A DNA stretch of 64,000 bases, taken from Porogramme epimiltina. Its lineage: Eukaryota; Basidiomycota; Agaricomycetes; Polyporales; Polyporaceae. The notes beneath the pieces were generated by a model. The model did not search any database. It worked only from the letters and a program-made list of their open reading frames with translations, and had not been told where the DNA came from. Below, in pieces: positions 34,929-46,889 of this stretch; the first letter of the stretch is position 1; every line of letters begins with the position of its first letter. Both the position numbers and the translations under genes were made by a program. Where the stretch lies: assembly GCA_900155495.1 (NCBI GenBank), contig FTLJ01000004.1, forward strand, positions 33,629-97,628. The letters run 5' to 3'.

Positions 34929-37137
34929 TTATGACACATCCATGTCCTCTTCGGAGGCTGGCGACGAGCTACCACCTACGCTCTTCTCATAGAGCTCATC
35001 AGCATTGGAGCCTGATGCTGAAGGTGTAGTTGATGGATACCGCGTGCTGTTCCCATTGTGCTGCTCTGGTATGTCCATATCTATGCCAGCCTTTTCTCCT
35101 TCGGACTGTGGTGCGCTGCTGGTAGATGGCGGGCCATTGGCAGCGGGTAGCGGTGCTCCAGAGACGGGTTCGACTGCATAGAACCAAAATTTGCTCTTCT
35201 TCTTTCCAGCAATGGCCTCCACTGCCGTCTCCGTGGGTTTCATAGCAGCCGCGCCGTTGATCTTGATCTTCAGCCCGCTATTTGCCTTCCCGCTCGTTGC
35301 CGGCGCGGCCTCGCCGGAGTTCCCACTCGTCGCGCTATCATCGGTCCGTGCCCGCTTTGGGGGTGGTCCGTCAAGCTGGGTGTCTGAAGGTGCGCCGAGG
35401 CGCGTCGATCGCCGCTCTCCCCTCCAGTCACTCCAGTCGTCCTTGGGTCGAGTACCGTTCCCCCGAGTGGTACGGCGTCCACCCGCGGAGTCCCGCTGTG
35501 CTGTAGATATATCGGCGTCGTCGACTTCGATTAAATCTTCGTACTCGTCGTCTTCCTCCTCCTGGCCCTTGTACACATACTCATCTCCGTCACCCTGTAC
35601 AAACCGATCCAATCAATTTGAGTTACGGGTGCAGCCGTAATTGAGACTCACGTCACTGTCGGGATTATTCATGTAAGCGTAGTCCGGTCTTGTCGTTCGC
35701 CGGCGAGTGCGGGTTTCCCTCAGTTCTGCTGATGCGATAAGGAGATTTCGCTGCTGGATCTTGCGCTGCGCACGTTGGATTTTCTGCCATTCCAAACGGG
35801 TCAGTCACGTGTGCCACATAAACCATCATCAAGCCGGCACATTCGCCAACGCGTCCCACCGTGAGATGGGCTGTGGCGCCAACGACCACATCAACGGGAG
35901 CGCGTACTTACCGCTAGTTCATTGTCAATGACCTCAACACGTTCTTCGAGAGCTTTCAAAAGAGCTAGGTGCGCCGTTTCAAGCTTCGTTCTCTTTTCTC
36001 CGAATTTTGGCTCGGAAGGGGCAACGTCTTTGATTTTCTGCAACAGACTCATATATTCGTCTCGTGTCGATGAAACGGTCTGGAAAGTAGCCGTAATTTT
36101 CCATGGGTTTGTGGACATGTACACACGTGTAGAATCTGTGGGGACGGTGAAAATGTCAATAAGAACGTTACGAATACCCGGATTCAGTGTTAGATGCCGC
36201 AAAGTGCCGGCCGTCCGATACGATCCTAGGCCGCATGGACGGCAAACACTCGCAAATATCAAAATAACGTGTAGAGGCGACCGAACTCACCGTCCACGAC
36301 CCAATATCGTTTGCGCTCTCTATCCTGGCCCAGGGGTGTGAGTTGTAGTCGTTCCTGGCTGTGCGGGTCGCCGGGCGGTGGTGGAACGACTGGAACCTCC
36401 GTCTTCTTGTGTTTATTGTGGACAACCCCCCATGCCCGGTCGATGATAGCCTTGACCTCTGCGCTATGGCAAAGTTGTGACTCGACCAACTGTCGAAGGA
36501 TCTTGAGCTGTGCGGTAGGAGGGGGGAAAGGGGGGTAGGGATGAGACATGGGAGAAGAATAAACACAAATCGCGTGGACACACCTTCAAATCCCAATCGG
36601 CAGCGAAGAACCCATCCGGCATATCCTGGAAAGGATCCATATTCACCCTCAACGCGTCGTCCCAAAAGACAGTTCTTTCCGAGGTCTTGAGATAGTCCTG
36701 GACCACCCCCGCCACTGTGGACGATATCACGTCAGAGCTGGAACACGAGCCACGTCAGTAAAACGTGTTTTACGAGCCCAAAAACATATGGAAGCCATGC
36801 GCACCTCAAGTTACGCGTCCCCGGACGCAGGTTGAGTACAAATCGCGAGAGTATCTGGGTCATGATGAGGTTGGGCTCTGGGGACAGTAGCGCATCCTCG
36901 AAACTAGTAGCATCCCGCCACTCATAAGCAATCGCATTTTTGAGCGCACTAGACACGCAGAAGGACGTACTCCATCGGTGAATTGAACCCCTCCACCTTC
37001 ATCCGCAGTTGGGTGAACCTGCAAATGAAGCCATATACAAAGAGCGACTCCCAGCGGTCAGAGGGATGCGTCGCATTTGACGGCGGGCAGATATGGCCCT
37101 TCTTGTCGGAGGGGGCTTCTTGAGAGGGAGCTTTCAT
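34929..37137 (-). CDS. putative chromatin-associated protein with WHIM/DDT-like segments
   Basis: I do not recognise this protein with certainty. Exons from the ATG at 37137 (MKAPSQEAPSDKKGHICPPS) give HPSDRWESLFVYGFICRFTQ, then ALKNAIAYEWRDATSFEDAL and ILRQLVESQLCHSAEVKAII. A segment with RERKRYWVVD and STNPWKITATFQTVSSTRDE recalls the WHIM motifs of ISWI-partner proteins (RSF1, CECR2 and fungal relatives). A coiled coil (LALLKALEERVEVIDNELA, IQRAQRKIQQRNLLIASAEL) is followed by RRTTRPDYAYMNNPDSD. The C-terminal exon is acidic then basic and serine-rich, with KKSKFWFYAVEPVSG, ending EEDMDVS at 34929. Many short introns are present. A role in nucleosome remodelling is inference; a plain conserved fungal protein is the alternative. 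Confidence 0.6.
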
Positions 37138-37435
37138 GATGGGGGTGACGGGTGGAGAAAGGACATGAACGAGAGAGAGCCGAGGCAAGACTCAGACAGG
37201 CGCGGTGGATGGTCACGTTTATAGTGCCGCCATCTAATTCCGTCATATCTATCGTACAAATACAGCGCAACACAGCAGATCTCTGGCGAATAGTGATTCG
37301 AACGTTCAAATATTCAGATAGGACACAAGATATACGGCCATTCTGAGCACGTTTTGCACGTGGAGGAGCATACACAGGATTGCATTGGAGAGAATGTAGT
37401 ACAGAGAACAACAATTCGCGGCGATGTGATGTACA

Positions 37436-37999
37436 TTAACCCGGTCCGACCTGTAGTAGCACGCATGAAGCGGCGCACGTAAGAAGTGAATGCATGAACA
37501 TACCTTGGGAATGTCGTGGTGCTCGCTGAGTGCCTCCAGTTTTGAGTTAAACTCGTTAACTCGGTCCTTGTGGGTTGTGTTCGCCAATTTCGCCACCTTC
37601 TCCGCAAGCTTCATGAAATAATTCAGTAAACCGTATGAATGCGAACACATAACGACGCACCCTCTTCCTCTGTACCTCTTCAAATCGTTTCTCTGCAGCA
37701 GTCTTCCGGTCACCGCTGCTGCTGCTGGCTAAAGCCGGCGTGTTGCGCCCACTACCCGAAGGAGAGGCACTTTTAGCCTCTTCCTCCTTGATAGCCCTCT
37801 CCAAAGCTTTGACCCGGTCGTCCTCTAAGGTCTCAGCCTTGTCCTTGTCCTTCGACTTGGATTTCTTCTTCCTGTAATCTAGTCAGTACATCGAAGAATA
37901 TAGTTCAAAATGCACACACTTCTTCACAATACCGCCATCCTTGACTCCACCCTTGAGCTTGAGGGAGCCACCGGGGCGGAAGTCGTAGTCCGAGGACAT
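37436..37999 (-). CDS. FAM32A: FAM32A-like small nuclear protein
   Basis: FAM32A is a small lysine-rich nuclear protein found in human spliceosomes, where it helps exon ligation. The spliced minus-strand product begins MSSDYDFRPGGSLKLKGGVK at 37999. A lysine-rich stretch (KKKSKSKDKDKAETLEDD) follows, then a Ser-rich linker. The conserved C-terminal helix reads KRFEEVQRKRLAEKVAKLAN and THKDRVNEFNSKLEALSEHH. An intron follows HDIPK, and the last exon supplies only VGPG before the stop (37436-37438), which is exactly the invariant family ending. Three introns are seen. It is divergent from TMEM115 with 268 bases between starts. Confidence 0.88.
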
Positions 38000-38267
38000 T
38001 GCCCGCAGGGATGGTGGCCGTTCAGGTCATGGAGCGTGCTGTCACGCGTCACGCGCTGCGCGTCGACGCGAGCGGTTCTGAGCGCCAGTCACGCACCTGC
38101 CCTTGCCGCGTCGCTCTGCGTCGTTCCCGACGCCTTGAGCTGAGCCTCACTCCTCCACGCCCTCGGTTAGGTCTTCCTCTCCCTGTAGAAGCCCAGCTAG
38201 CCACGCTCTCCGCTCGTCCGGAAAGTTGTTGGATGACCCTTTGAAGATACCGCCACCTCTCGACATC

Positions 38268-39579
38268 ATGGCCGTCCTTTCGCTCGCACCTGTGCAGTTT
38301 ATATCATCAATACCCCCAGCGACCCGCGCGTTCACCGCCGCGACTATTGTGTTCACAGCACTCTATTACTTCTTGCTGTTCACAGGCAATGCAAGCTCGA
38401 CGGCGCCATATCTCCTTCTCGTTCCGGGCTCAAGTCTATTCTACCCTTGGGTATTCTTGACTTCGGCATTCATCGAGACGAGCATCATAGAGGTGTGTGA
38501 GGATATCCTCAGCCTGCGTTTATGTTCTTACGGTGGACTAGTTCATCTTCACTTTACTCGTCATCCCCGCATCCCTGCGCTACCTGGAGCGACTGTGGGG
38601 CGCTGTCGAAACTGCCAAGTTCATCGCAGTAACCATAACGGCTTCCAATATCATCGCCTTCGTAGTCAATTGGCTAGAATACATGGTTTTCGGCTTTCCC
38701 GGACTCCTGTACGTCCTATAGGCATCCTATGCAACAAATCGCTCACCTTTTTCAGGCATGATCAAGCGTACCATGGGCAAATGGCGCTTCAAGTTGGCGT
38801 CCTCGTCGCATTCACCCAACTCATCCCTGAACACCATGTTCAGTTCATGGGCGTGCTCAAGACTAGGGTCAAGGTACGTCTAATCCGATTTTTATTATAC
38901 ATATGCCAACAATACATTCAACAGACGTTGCCTATGGCTTACGTTACCTTCTCCACGGTGATGTGCATCATCGGGTTCCAAGTCCCCTTCATCGTCATTC
39001 AATTCGGTTGGCTCGTGTCCTACATCTGGTTGAGGTTCTATAAGAAGAACACCGGAGAGGTCCTTAGCGGTGGGCCTGCTTATGGTGACAGGAGTGAGAC
39101 CTTCGCCTTCGTGAGCTGGTTCCCTCCGTTCATTCAGTAAGCCTTATCCTTCGCCAAACCGGCCTTGCCCCACTAATGCACCTATCTACAGTGGACCGAT
39201 CACCATCCTTTCAAACACTGCCTACAGCGTTGCGAATAGGCTCCACCTCATTCCCGGCGCTGGCAATGATCTTGAAGCAGGCGGCTACAGCCAATTGCCT
39301 GGTGGTGCGCGTGCAGAAGCCGAACGGAGACGGTGAGTATATAATCTTTAGTTGCTTGTGTTCACTCCAACTGAAACATGTTCGTCCAGTGCCATGGCTT
39401 TGAAGGCACTTGACCAGCGTGTAGCATCCGCATCCCCCGCACCGCAAAGGACTACCAATGGCACCGCTGCCCCTCCTCGTGCCGGGCCGTCTTCGTCCTC
39501 AGAGACATCAGCACCACTACCTGCCGTTGCTGTCGAGTCCACAAAGGAGTCTTCTGAGGGGCCGTCTGAAAACCGGTAG
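38268..39579 (+). CDS. TMEM115: TMEM115/DUF1751 rhomboid-like Golgi membrane protein
   Basis: A rhomboid-fold, catalytically inactive membrane protein; human TMEM115 lies in the Golgi, is needed for retrograde traffic and contacts the COG complex. The start MAVLSLAPVQFISSIPPATR is at 38268. Hydrophobic segments include FTAATIVFTALYYFLLF and, after an intron, FIFTLLVIPASLRYLERLWG. KFIAVTITASNIIAFVVNWL, HGQMALQVGVLVAFTQLIPE and PMAYVTFSTVMCIIGFQVPF follow. WLRFYKKNTGEVLSG with FAFVSWFPPFI closes the core. The C-terminal tail (about 100 residues) is polar and Ala/Ser/Pro-rich, and stops at 39577-39579. The next gene on the same strand encodes COG1, 344 bases on, a suggestive pairing. Confidence 0.87.
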
Positions 39580-39923
39580 CATTTGCCTACTTCCTACCTC
39601 ACTCGCTACTATATATCATGACCTGCACATTACAAACCTCTCGTGTGTATGTACGAGCATCTAATGGATGAAATGGCTTTACGAACTCTATATCTGCGCT
39701 TCAAAACATAGCATTCCTGGTGCTGCGACATGAGTAAGGGCTAAGGCAAGGCCCAGGTGGTATACCGGGCTTAGCTATCGTATACCCAGCTCGCAGTGTC
39801 GGTATGTCTTGACGCCCGCACACGTCAATAACACCTGGGCGCTTAGCTAGGGGCCACAGGCTACAGCCTTGGCTCTTTGCTCCAAAGTCCATACCCTGGT
39901 CCACTTTGGTTGTGCGGTTTCTC

Positions 39924-42900
39924 ATGGCTCGTCGTCCGTCGGCCGCCTCTACTAGTCTTTCACTATCCCCGGAGCTCTCACGTCAAAATGGTATACTCAA
40001 CACGCCTAAGCATCATAAAGCTCAGCCCACAGACACCACTCGACCACCCGCTCATCGTTCGACTTCATTGACACAGAAACTCGGTACCCTTGCTACGCTC
40101 AACAACATGGACCCGGATGACTTGTTCACGAAACACACTATATCCGAGGTAAAGATTGTGCAGCAGCGGCTAAGGTGAGCGAACTTCGCACTAAGGTGTT
40201 CACAACTGCCATTTAATACGGCACATAGGGCGGATGCAGACGGGAAGCAGGAGGAGCTCCGGCTCATGGTTGGGTGCGTGGCGTCACCTGAAATTATTGC
40301 TTTCTGATACTCAGAGATGACATGAAAGCGTAGGGAACGGTACCGTGACCTGCTAGAAGCCTCGACGTCCATCCTCAGTCTCGCGAAGTCGTCGAACAAT
40401 GTCTTGAAGGCATTGGAGGAGATGCGCGACACTGTGAGCAATATAGTTCCGGCTCGCGCACCGAAGCGCACTGCTACGGGCGAGGGTATGTCGTTGGCAT
40501 TGCAGTCCTGGGATATTAATCTAATGCCACGCTCAGACAAGCATCTACAGACTTTGCAGTCACTCTCTGCTCATGTGAAGCTGCTCTTAGATGCGCCGGA
40601 GCATCTTTGGCGGCTTATGGAGAAGAAGGCCTACTTGAATGCAGCATGGTTGTTCCTTCTGGCACGAGTAGTCCACCGTGCACTGTCCCAAGAAGATGAT
40701 GAACAGAGTTGGCAGGCCCATGGAATAGACGTGATGGTACGTCGATGGTCGACTAGAGATCTTCCAGATATTATATGAATTTCTCGTAGGAGCAAATGCC
40801 CCTTGTGCAGCGTCAGTGGGACTCTATCACCCCGTTCCGCTCCCAAATATCGCATAGAGCCACATTGTCCCTGCGAGAGATAGGGAGTTCACCGGGAGTG
40901 CGTATTCACAACTCATGCCTCGCAAACGTTCATTCATAGCGTATCCAGGAAGTCTGTGCGACATTGCTTACACTGCATGTCCTGGAATCGCGTCCTCTTC
41001 CGGAGACACTGTCAATATATCTCGCTCAGCGGATGAAGACACTTTCGAACATGTTGACGGGAAACGCATCGACATCTTCTCATACCAATGGATCAGCTAA
41101 ACTGAACGACAAGGCTTCACACCGACCACGTAAAGCCATAGTCCGAGATACCAAGCAGAGAGCAGGGGCTGTACTGGATGCAATTGCACGAACTCTGTCA
41201 ACAGCAAGACGCATTTTCGCCAACGACGACGCCGTCGCCCCCTCCTTAATGAAAACAGCGTTGCAGTTCTTCAAGACACCTACCGATAGCCCTGCATCGT
41301 TGCCCCCGGAGCTGCAACTATCAACAAAGATTCTCCTCACTACATTACCCTCCTCCGGCCACTTCCTTCTGTTACCACCAAGTATCCGTACCTATACGCC
41401 TTACATCAACGGAAGTGCCGTTACAACGACAGTCCTTCAGCCACATCTTCAGGATAAGTTGGAAAGCTGGTTCAAGAAAGCCACGTCGGACGCGCAGAGT
41501 GCTTTGGCAGACTGGTTTTCTGACCTCACTGCCGTTCGGGACGTCTGGGAAATACGCACTCACCTTCTCACTTGGCTCAAGACTGCCGACGGCCTGAAGT
41601 CATCAGAACAACACGATTTCGAGTCAATCATCAACTCGGCGAGTCAACACCAGGCGACCGTGGTGTGGAAAGCGGCTCTAGACCGGATCCAAACCTCGTT
41701 CCAGACTTCTTTGACAAGTGCGACAGCAGCCTTAGAAACGTCCAATGACCCCCCGTATGGTATGTTCGCATTCGTGCTAAGCTATGCTTCATCATATTGA
41801 ATAAGCAATAGATGTACAACCTGTGGAACATCTATTTCAGGCACCGTCCATTCCATCTGTGCTACAAACTAGCTCACAAGGTGTCTCTGCCGCCGCCCAC
41901 TTCCTGAAGTACAAATCGTCGCTCCGTCAGCAGCTCGTTGGGCGCACACCATTACTCAACGAGGTCGTTGCCACCTTAGAGCGCCACGCAACGGATTTAC
42001 AGAAGGATTTGGCCGTCGTGCGAGGTCCCGACCACAGTTTAAAGTATGTGGCTAGCTCTCGGATAGCCTGTGGTGCTTATATCTGTCCTGTAGCAACATG
42101 GTCTCCCAGCTTTCGGTATCATATTGCGATGATGCGGGGGTCCTGTGTGGAAGGATCTGCGGTGTACTCGAAAACGCTGCTGCGAACGCGGGTTAGAGCC
42201 TTTTCGTACTTACTAGCTACATGCATATTCACACCTTCATTTTCCAGACCTTTCCACCAGGCAACACGTCTTTGTCGCAAGGGTTTGCCAAGAATTAGGA
42301 TCGTGTTCGGACTTTTTCGTGCGTATGGGATGCAACCCCAAGGCCTCCTCGGGTCAGTCTATCACGAACGATCAAAGGACTGTTCCTCACATTGTTGTTA
42401 GGTTTCCGTGATCGCCTCAATATTCTCTACGCCTCGTTGACAAAGAAATGGCAAGATACGGCAGTTTTACGGGCCGTCGATGCAGGCTTCGGAGACCAAG
42501 TACCGTACCGAGCTTCCCATACCTCAGCTGGTGGGTGTTCAACGTTGTGCAGCGTCATCTCTGTCTGACGTTGGATTCAGGTGATGTCTCATTACCCACA
42601 CGGCCATCCCACTCTCTTGTGCATGCGCTACTGTTGCTGTCGTCGGAGTTACAACAGCTCGGAGTTCGCTTAGACGACGATTGGCGACAACAACAAGCAG
42701 GCTCAACGCTTCGACGTTTCGTTACCGTTTGCGTGGACCGGCTGGAGCCAAGTACATTACCGGGCGATAATGGCGTACAGCGTTTGTGGGACCTCACTTT
42801 CCTACAAAAGCTATATAGGCTATGGGGGCCAGACACAACGACGACATCGGAGCGCATCGAAGCAAGCATTAGTCGTCAAAGAGATGTGGGTCCTACCGGG

Positions 42901-43213
42901 GAAATGATTCTGGCGATTGCCTCTCATTCTGTGCCTTTTCCAGATCGTCAACGAGTCTAAGCGGCTACCCGGTAACTTCGACAAGGCTGTTCAGGAGTAT
43001 CTTTCCAGAACCCAGGTCCTGCTAGCGGGGCTTCTCCCTTCTCATTGCTCCCCTCTTCCCGAGGTGGCGTCACCCACCAAGCCGGAGAAGTCTTCACCTC
43101 TGCTCCTTTACGGTGCTCCGGCTGTAGAGCAGCGAGTCGAGCCTGCATTGGAACTCGTGAAGACACCACCACGGTTTGGCCTCCTCCTAGTCGGCGGTGC
43201 CTCGGTCCGCTAA
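39924..43213 (+). CDS. COG1: conserved oligomeric Golgi complex subunit 1 (COG1)
   Basis: COG1 belongs to lobe A of the COG tether that captures vesicles recycling glycosylation enzymes within the Golgi. The start MARRPSAASTSLSLSPELSR is at 39924. After a Ser/Thr-rich head comes the Vps51-like block MDPDDLFTKHTISEVKIVQQ, then DADGKQEELRLMVG and ERYRDLLEASTSILSLAKSS. HLQTLQSLSAHVKLLLDAPE and EKKAYLNAAWLFLLARVVHR match the next helical bundle. The middle and C-terminal exons are helical with weaker conservation (YLAQRMKTLSNMLTG, RIFANDDAVAPSLMKTALQF). The last exon starts IVNESKRLPGNFDKAVQEYL after an acceptor near 42947 and ends LLVGGASVR at 43213. About nine introns are present. The C-terminal splice pattern was judged by eye and is less certain. 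Confidence 0.85.
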
Positions 43214-44097
43214 GCATACTGTACCCTCGGATATATAGTTGGACTTTGGTCTCTTACGCAACTAATATTGTACCGCTTTTCGTCAGATCGCGCGCGCTTC
43301 TGACATCATCTCGAACGCAACCAGGGCATCTCGTTCGCGTAGCAACTCCTCCATGCTGAGCATCTCATGTTGGGTCTGTCTTCGTCGATGTTTGTGGGGC
43401 ACCTAGCGTGTGCTAAGTGTTCGCCAGCAGCCTACGTTTAGATTATGGATCTCTGACATTTTGAAAGTTGCCGACAAGGGCCTTCGAAGTCAATCTCAAC
43501 TGAAATTCTAGCCATCCCTGCACTGGCGCGCCGATCAACTCATCGCCTATATGTTGGGCACGGTTGCCCGGGCTGAAATTTCCAAAGAGGACGAGGCCAG
43601 TTGCCCACGGTCATCAGGGGAATGATCTGCCCCAGAGGTCGACCAGAGCCCGGTGGCCCGAAAAGTCAGATCTCTGATTTGCGCGTCGCACGCCTGATCC
43701 TTCGTGGCCGGGACGACATCGCCTTGGGACCACACGCTGTGATCGTCAGCGTCTGCAAAAGGCCCCGTCGCGCGCGCCGAATCAGCGAGACTGTCCGAGT
43801 TATCACATCGCGCTGCGCTCGCTCATCGCGCTTCTCGCCTTCTCTCGCCTCCCCGCCCCTCATGAAGCCCACCGCTCTGGGTCCCGCCCGCGCGCAGTGA
43901 GCGGAGCCCCTCACTCGCACACGCCCCGTCCCAGCAGCACTGGCAGCTGCTGGCCCCTCCGCCTCTTCCGCCTCTCTTCGCGCCGTCTGCCACGCAGCGC
44001 GGGGGCACGGCACCGGCTGGAGTTGATCTCCTCCGCGGCTCGAGCAGGTCGGACTGCGTGCGTCTCCTCGGTTACAGATTTGCTAGACGTTGGGATA
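43214..44097. other. intergenic: upstream region of the receptor-like gene
   Basis: About 880 bases between COG1 and the seven-helix gene. The first 350 bases are mixed; 43540-44100 is strongly GC-rich with CpG-rich runs. Open frames in the GC-rich half look like composition effects. Part may be the 5' leader of the next gene, whose exact start is uncertain. Confidence 0.35.
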
Positions 44098-45757
44098 ATG
44101 CAAGGTGCGCCGCAGTTTTACGTGCGTTCGTGCCTCGAGGCCCGAGCGGGGGTGCGGGGCACGCTAACGAGCTGTCGAGGAGAGCTAACGAGCAGCGGCG
44201 CGGCCGCAGACCCGCCATCGCCGGACTTGAGCGGCCTTACGCCCGTCTTCTTCGCCATCCACCTCGCCGGAGGACACATCGGGCTCCCAATACTCGTCGG
44301 GACATTCCTGTTCTCCAAGACGGCCAAGAGGCACCCCACAATCGTTAACTTTTGTGTTACTTGGATATTCTATTCCGTAATTTATTGTCTCCTGTGAGTA
44401 GTCTTGCCCTGACATGGCTCCGAGTGAGCCGATCTGACACGGCATCTGTAGCATATATGGCAAGGACAATCTGCAGCGCGATCCCCCTTACGAACTATGC
44501 CTCGTACAAGCGGCCATGAACTATGCGGCCCCTCCAATGTACGTCCATCCATGTCCCCATGTCTGGCCAACATATATCAACTTCGTATACTCCGACAGGG
44601 CTGTTGTCGCAGCGTTGGAGGTCGTATTACAGGTTAGAAAGTTCAAGTCAATCCTCAGCTTCTGTTCGCTCACAGGTTCGCCTAGATTTGGAGTACGTTC
44701 CTTACCCCGTGGAAAGAGGCTCGACTAGCCCACATCCCCCAATGGCTCAAGCTCGTCGCGGTGAGTGACATGCACTTCGGTAAAGCGGCCATAACATTCA
44801 TACTATAATCACAATGCTCTAGATTATCATCCCTCCGTACCTCACGTTTGTCACGTTTGCCGTGTCGGCAGTCTACGTATGTCCCAAATCTCTGAATATC
44901 CTCGCACATCCGACTCATCTTTGTTCCTAGTATGGCGTCAAGAACCCTCACTGGGTAACTGTGAAAAATGGGCTGTACTGCGGTCTTTCGCATGGGAAGT
45001 TGTGAGTGCATGCATACATAGATGTAGAAGGTCACGAAGCTGATCCCTAAATCCCACTACAGCGAGATGTTCGCAGTACCCGTATTCTGTGGGATTTTCT
45101 TGGTCTTCATCATTGGATTCGAATGTGAGTTTCGCCTGTTGGTATAGACGATGGTCACTAACATAGCGACCTAGTGGCGACCGCTGTCCTGTACTACAAG
45201 AGGCGAAGAAATATCAAGAAGGTCTTTCCATTGGTAGATGTCAAGAAACCATCCTTGTCGCCATGGTGTAGAGTGAGTGGTCATCCATGACTTGCACTAT
45301 ACTTGTATGTTGACGATGATATCGAATTTGTACCCTCAGGCGGCCTTATTTCTAGTTTACGCTGCCTTGACTCTTGGGTGAGCTGATATCCAATAAAACG
45401 TGTTCGACATTTCCTCACAGATGATGTGTAGGGCTTGCATCGTGGATGCCACGCAGACTCTGAATGAGTTCGCGTGTATGATCCAGGCTGCCCTTCCTTT
45501 GGCTGCGTTCCTCATTTTCGGATTCCAAAAGGTGCGTTCGCTACAGTCAGATGCAAGCGACAACTACTAACAGCCATCTTTAGGATGTTGCGCTGGCATG
45601 GATCTCGTGGAACCGTAAACCGAGATGGGATCCAGAAGATCCCGCCAGGCGGTCCACGGACTCGCACCAAGTGAACCGAACACTTTCGCGCGTGTCCGAG
45701 ATGACAATCGAGTCGACCACGCCTATCGCAACAAACCCCTCCGGCTCCATCGTTTAA
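44098..45757 (+). CDS. seven-transmembrane receptor-like protein of fungal orphan type
   Basis: A predicted plasma-membrane protein with about seven hydrophobic helices, like orphan GPCR-type proteins numerous in Agaricomycetes; ligand and G protein are unknown. Exons give LTPVFFAIHLAGGHIGLPIL, then FCVTWIFYSVIYCLLIYG. After PPYELCLVQAAMNYAAPPMA comes VVAALEVVLQ. An exon starting at a tag acceptor reads IWSTFLTPWKEARLAHIPQW. Next are IIIPPYLTFVTFAVSAVYYG, EMFAVPVFCGIFLVFIIGFE, RRRNIKKVFPLVDVKK (basic loop), ALFLVYAALTLG and AALPLAAFLIFGFQK. The cytosolic tail is short and Ser/Thr-rich, with stop TAA at 45755-45757. I start it at ATG 44098, but the first 35 residues look unlike the family and a later or spliced start is possible. 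It is not a Ste3-type pheromone receptor. Confidence 0.75.
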
Positions 45758-46145
45758 ACTGGTGCTGATAGGGGCAGGCCGTAGACGACTGCAATTGCAG
45801 CCACAACGACCGCCGGCGCGACCATGAAACGTGTCCAGAGATCTCGCAACAGGGCCAGGTCCGGACAGCGCCGTTCCACAGGATTCGGCAGCCTTTGGCG
45901 CAATCGCTGCCCGTTACACAACGCAGGCACGGTGTACCGCCGCTGCGAAGTGTCGCATCCAACATAAGGCTGAGCATGGCACTGCAGCTCTAGAGGCCGT
46001 GGGTGATGTTGGGTGCCGATAGGGCTTGCAACGAGCGGAGTTGCGTAGTTGTTGGAAGGAATGGCAGAAGTAGAAGAGATAAATAGTCCCCGGATGTACA
46101 GTATAGACGTAACGTTCCGCAACCAGCAGCAGAACGACAGATCCC

Positions 46146-46574
46146 TCATGCTCCACCTCTGTAAGCAAAGTGAGTGAGATGCAGCTTGGAAGCGCGAAAC
46201 AGGAACGCACACTAGGATGTTGTTGCTGCGGGACAAGATTAGCCTACTGCACGACAACAACAGTAGGGGGGGCTTACATGGGGATGTGGATGAGCTTGAC
46301 GAAGTAACCGATGAAGCCCATGACCGCAAAACCAATAGCGACCGCCTTGGAGATCTGAACGAACTCTGCATGGCACGTGTAGTGTCAGAGATGATCCTAT
46401 GGTCCTGTTACATCCGGGCGAACCTTTGTGGGATGGCTTGGTACACCGGGTGAGGAACTGGGGGGAAATGTCTTAGGGGATGACATTTCGAGCGTCTGGC
46501 AAAACACGCACCTGGTTGCCCTCGCGAACGAACTGCTGGGGAATATCAACGAACTCCTTGAGCTTGTCGGACAT
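46146..46574 (-). CDS. SSS1: SEC61 gamma subunit (Sss1) of the ER translocon
   Basis: The small tail-anchored subunit that clamps the Sec61 channel in the ER membrane. The minus-strand start at 46574 gives [20 protein letters not shown]. Next exons give [11 protein letters not shown] and [20 protein letters not shown] with [10 protein letters not shown] 15-base exon at 46211-46225 supplies NNILV, and the last 13 coding bases (46146-46158) supply GGA and the stop. The join restores the invariant ending HIPINNILVGGA. The full protein is about 70 residues, the usual size. Introns are 50-100 bases. It is divergent from the PPR gene with 315 bases between starts. SEC61 gamma is one of the genes reported near A mating-type loci. 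Confidence 0.93.
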
Positions 46575-46889
46575 GGCGGCGGACGAGACGAAAGACGGTA
46601 CAGCGGGTACTTTTGGGGAGAGGGAGAGGGAAAGGTGTAGCTGGCGAGCGTGGCGTCCCCGTCGACGTGTAACTCCTTCGATCACGGGACCCGTTTAATG
46701 AGTGCACGCGGGGCTCAGGCGCCCACTGCTACCTCGTTCTCCTGCTACACGCGCCCTAGACGTCCCTCGCGTCCTATCCGCCGCCTTTGCCCTCCATCCT
46801 GTGCGAACTGTGGGTAGATGTCAAGGTATGTGGTCCATACAATCTTCACTACCAAAACTTATCGTTAATGTTCTCCCAGTGCCGTATGA

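Noticed and set aside
44098..45757. Possible Ste3-type pheromone receptor linked to the HD locus
   Set aside because: Helix sequences and loop layout differ from Ste3, and no CaaX-ending pheromone precursor frame was seen nearby.
45754..46371. Minus-strand frame of 205 residues overlapping the SEC61 gamma 3' end
   Set aside because: It runs through SEC61 gamma introns and exons in another frame and has no family resemblance.
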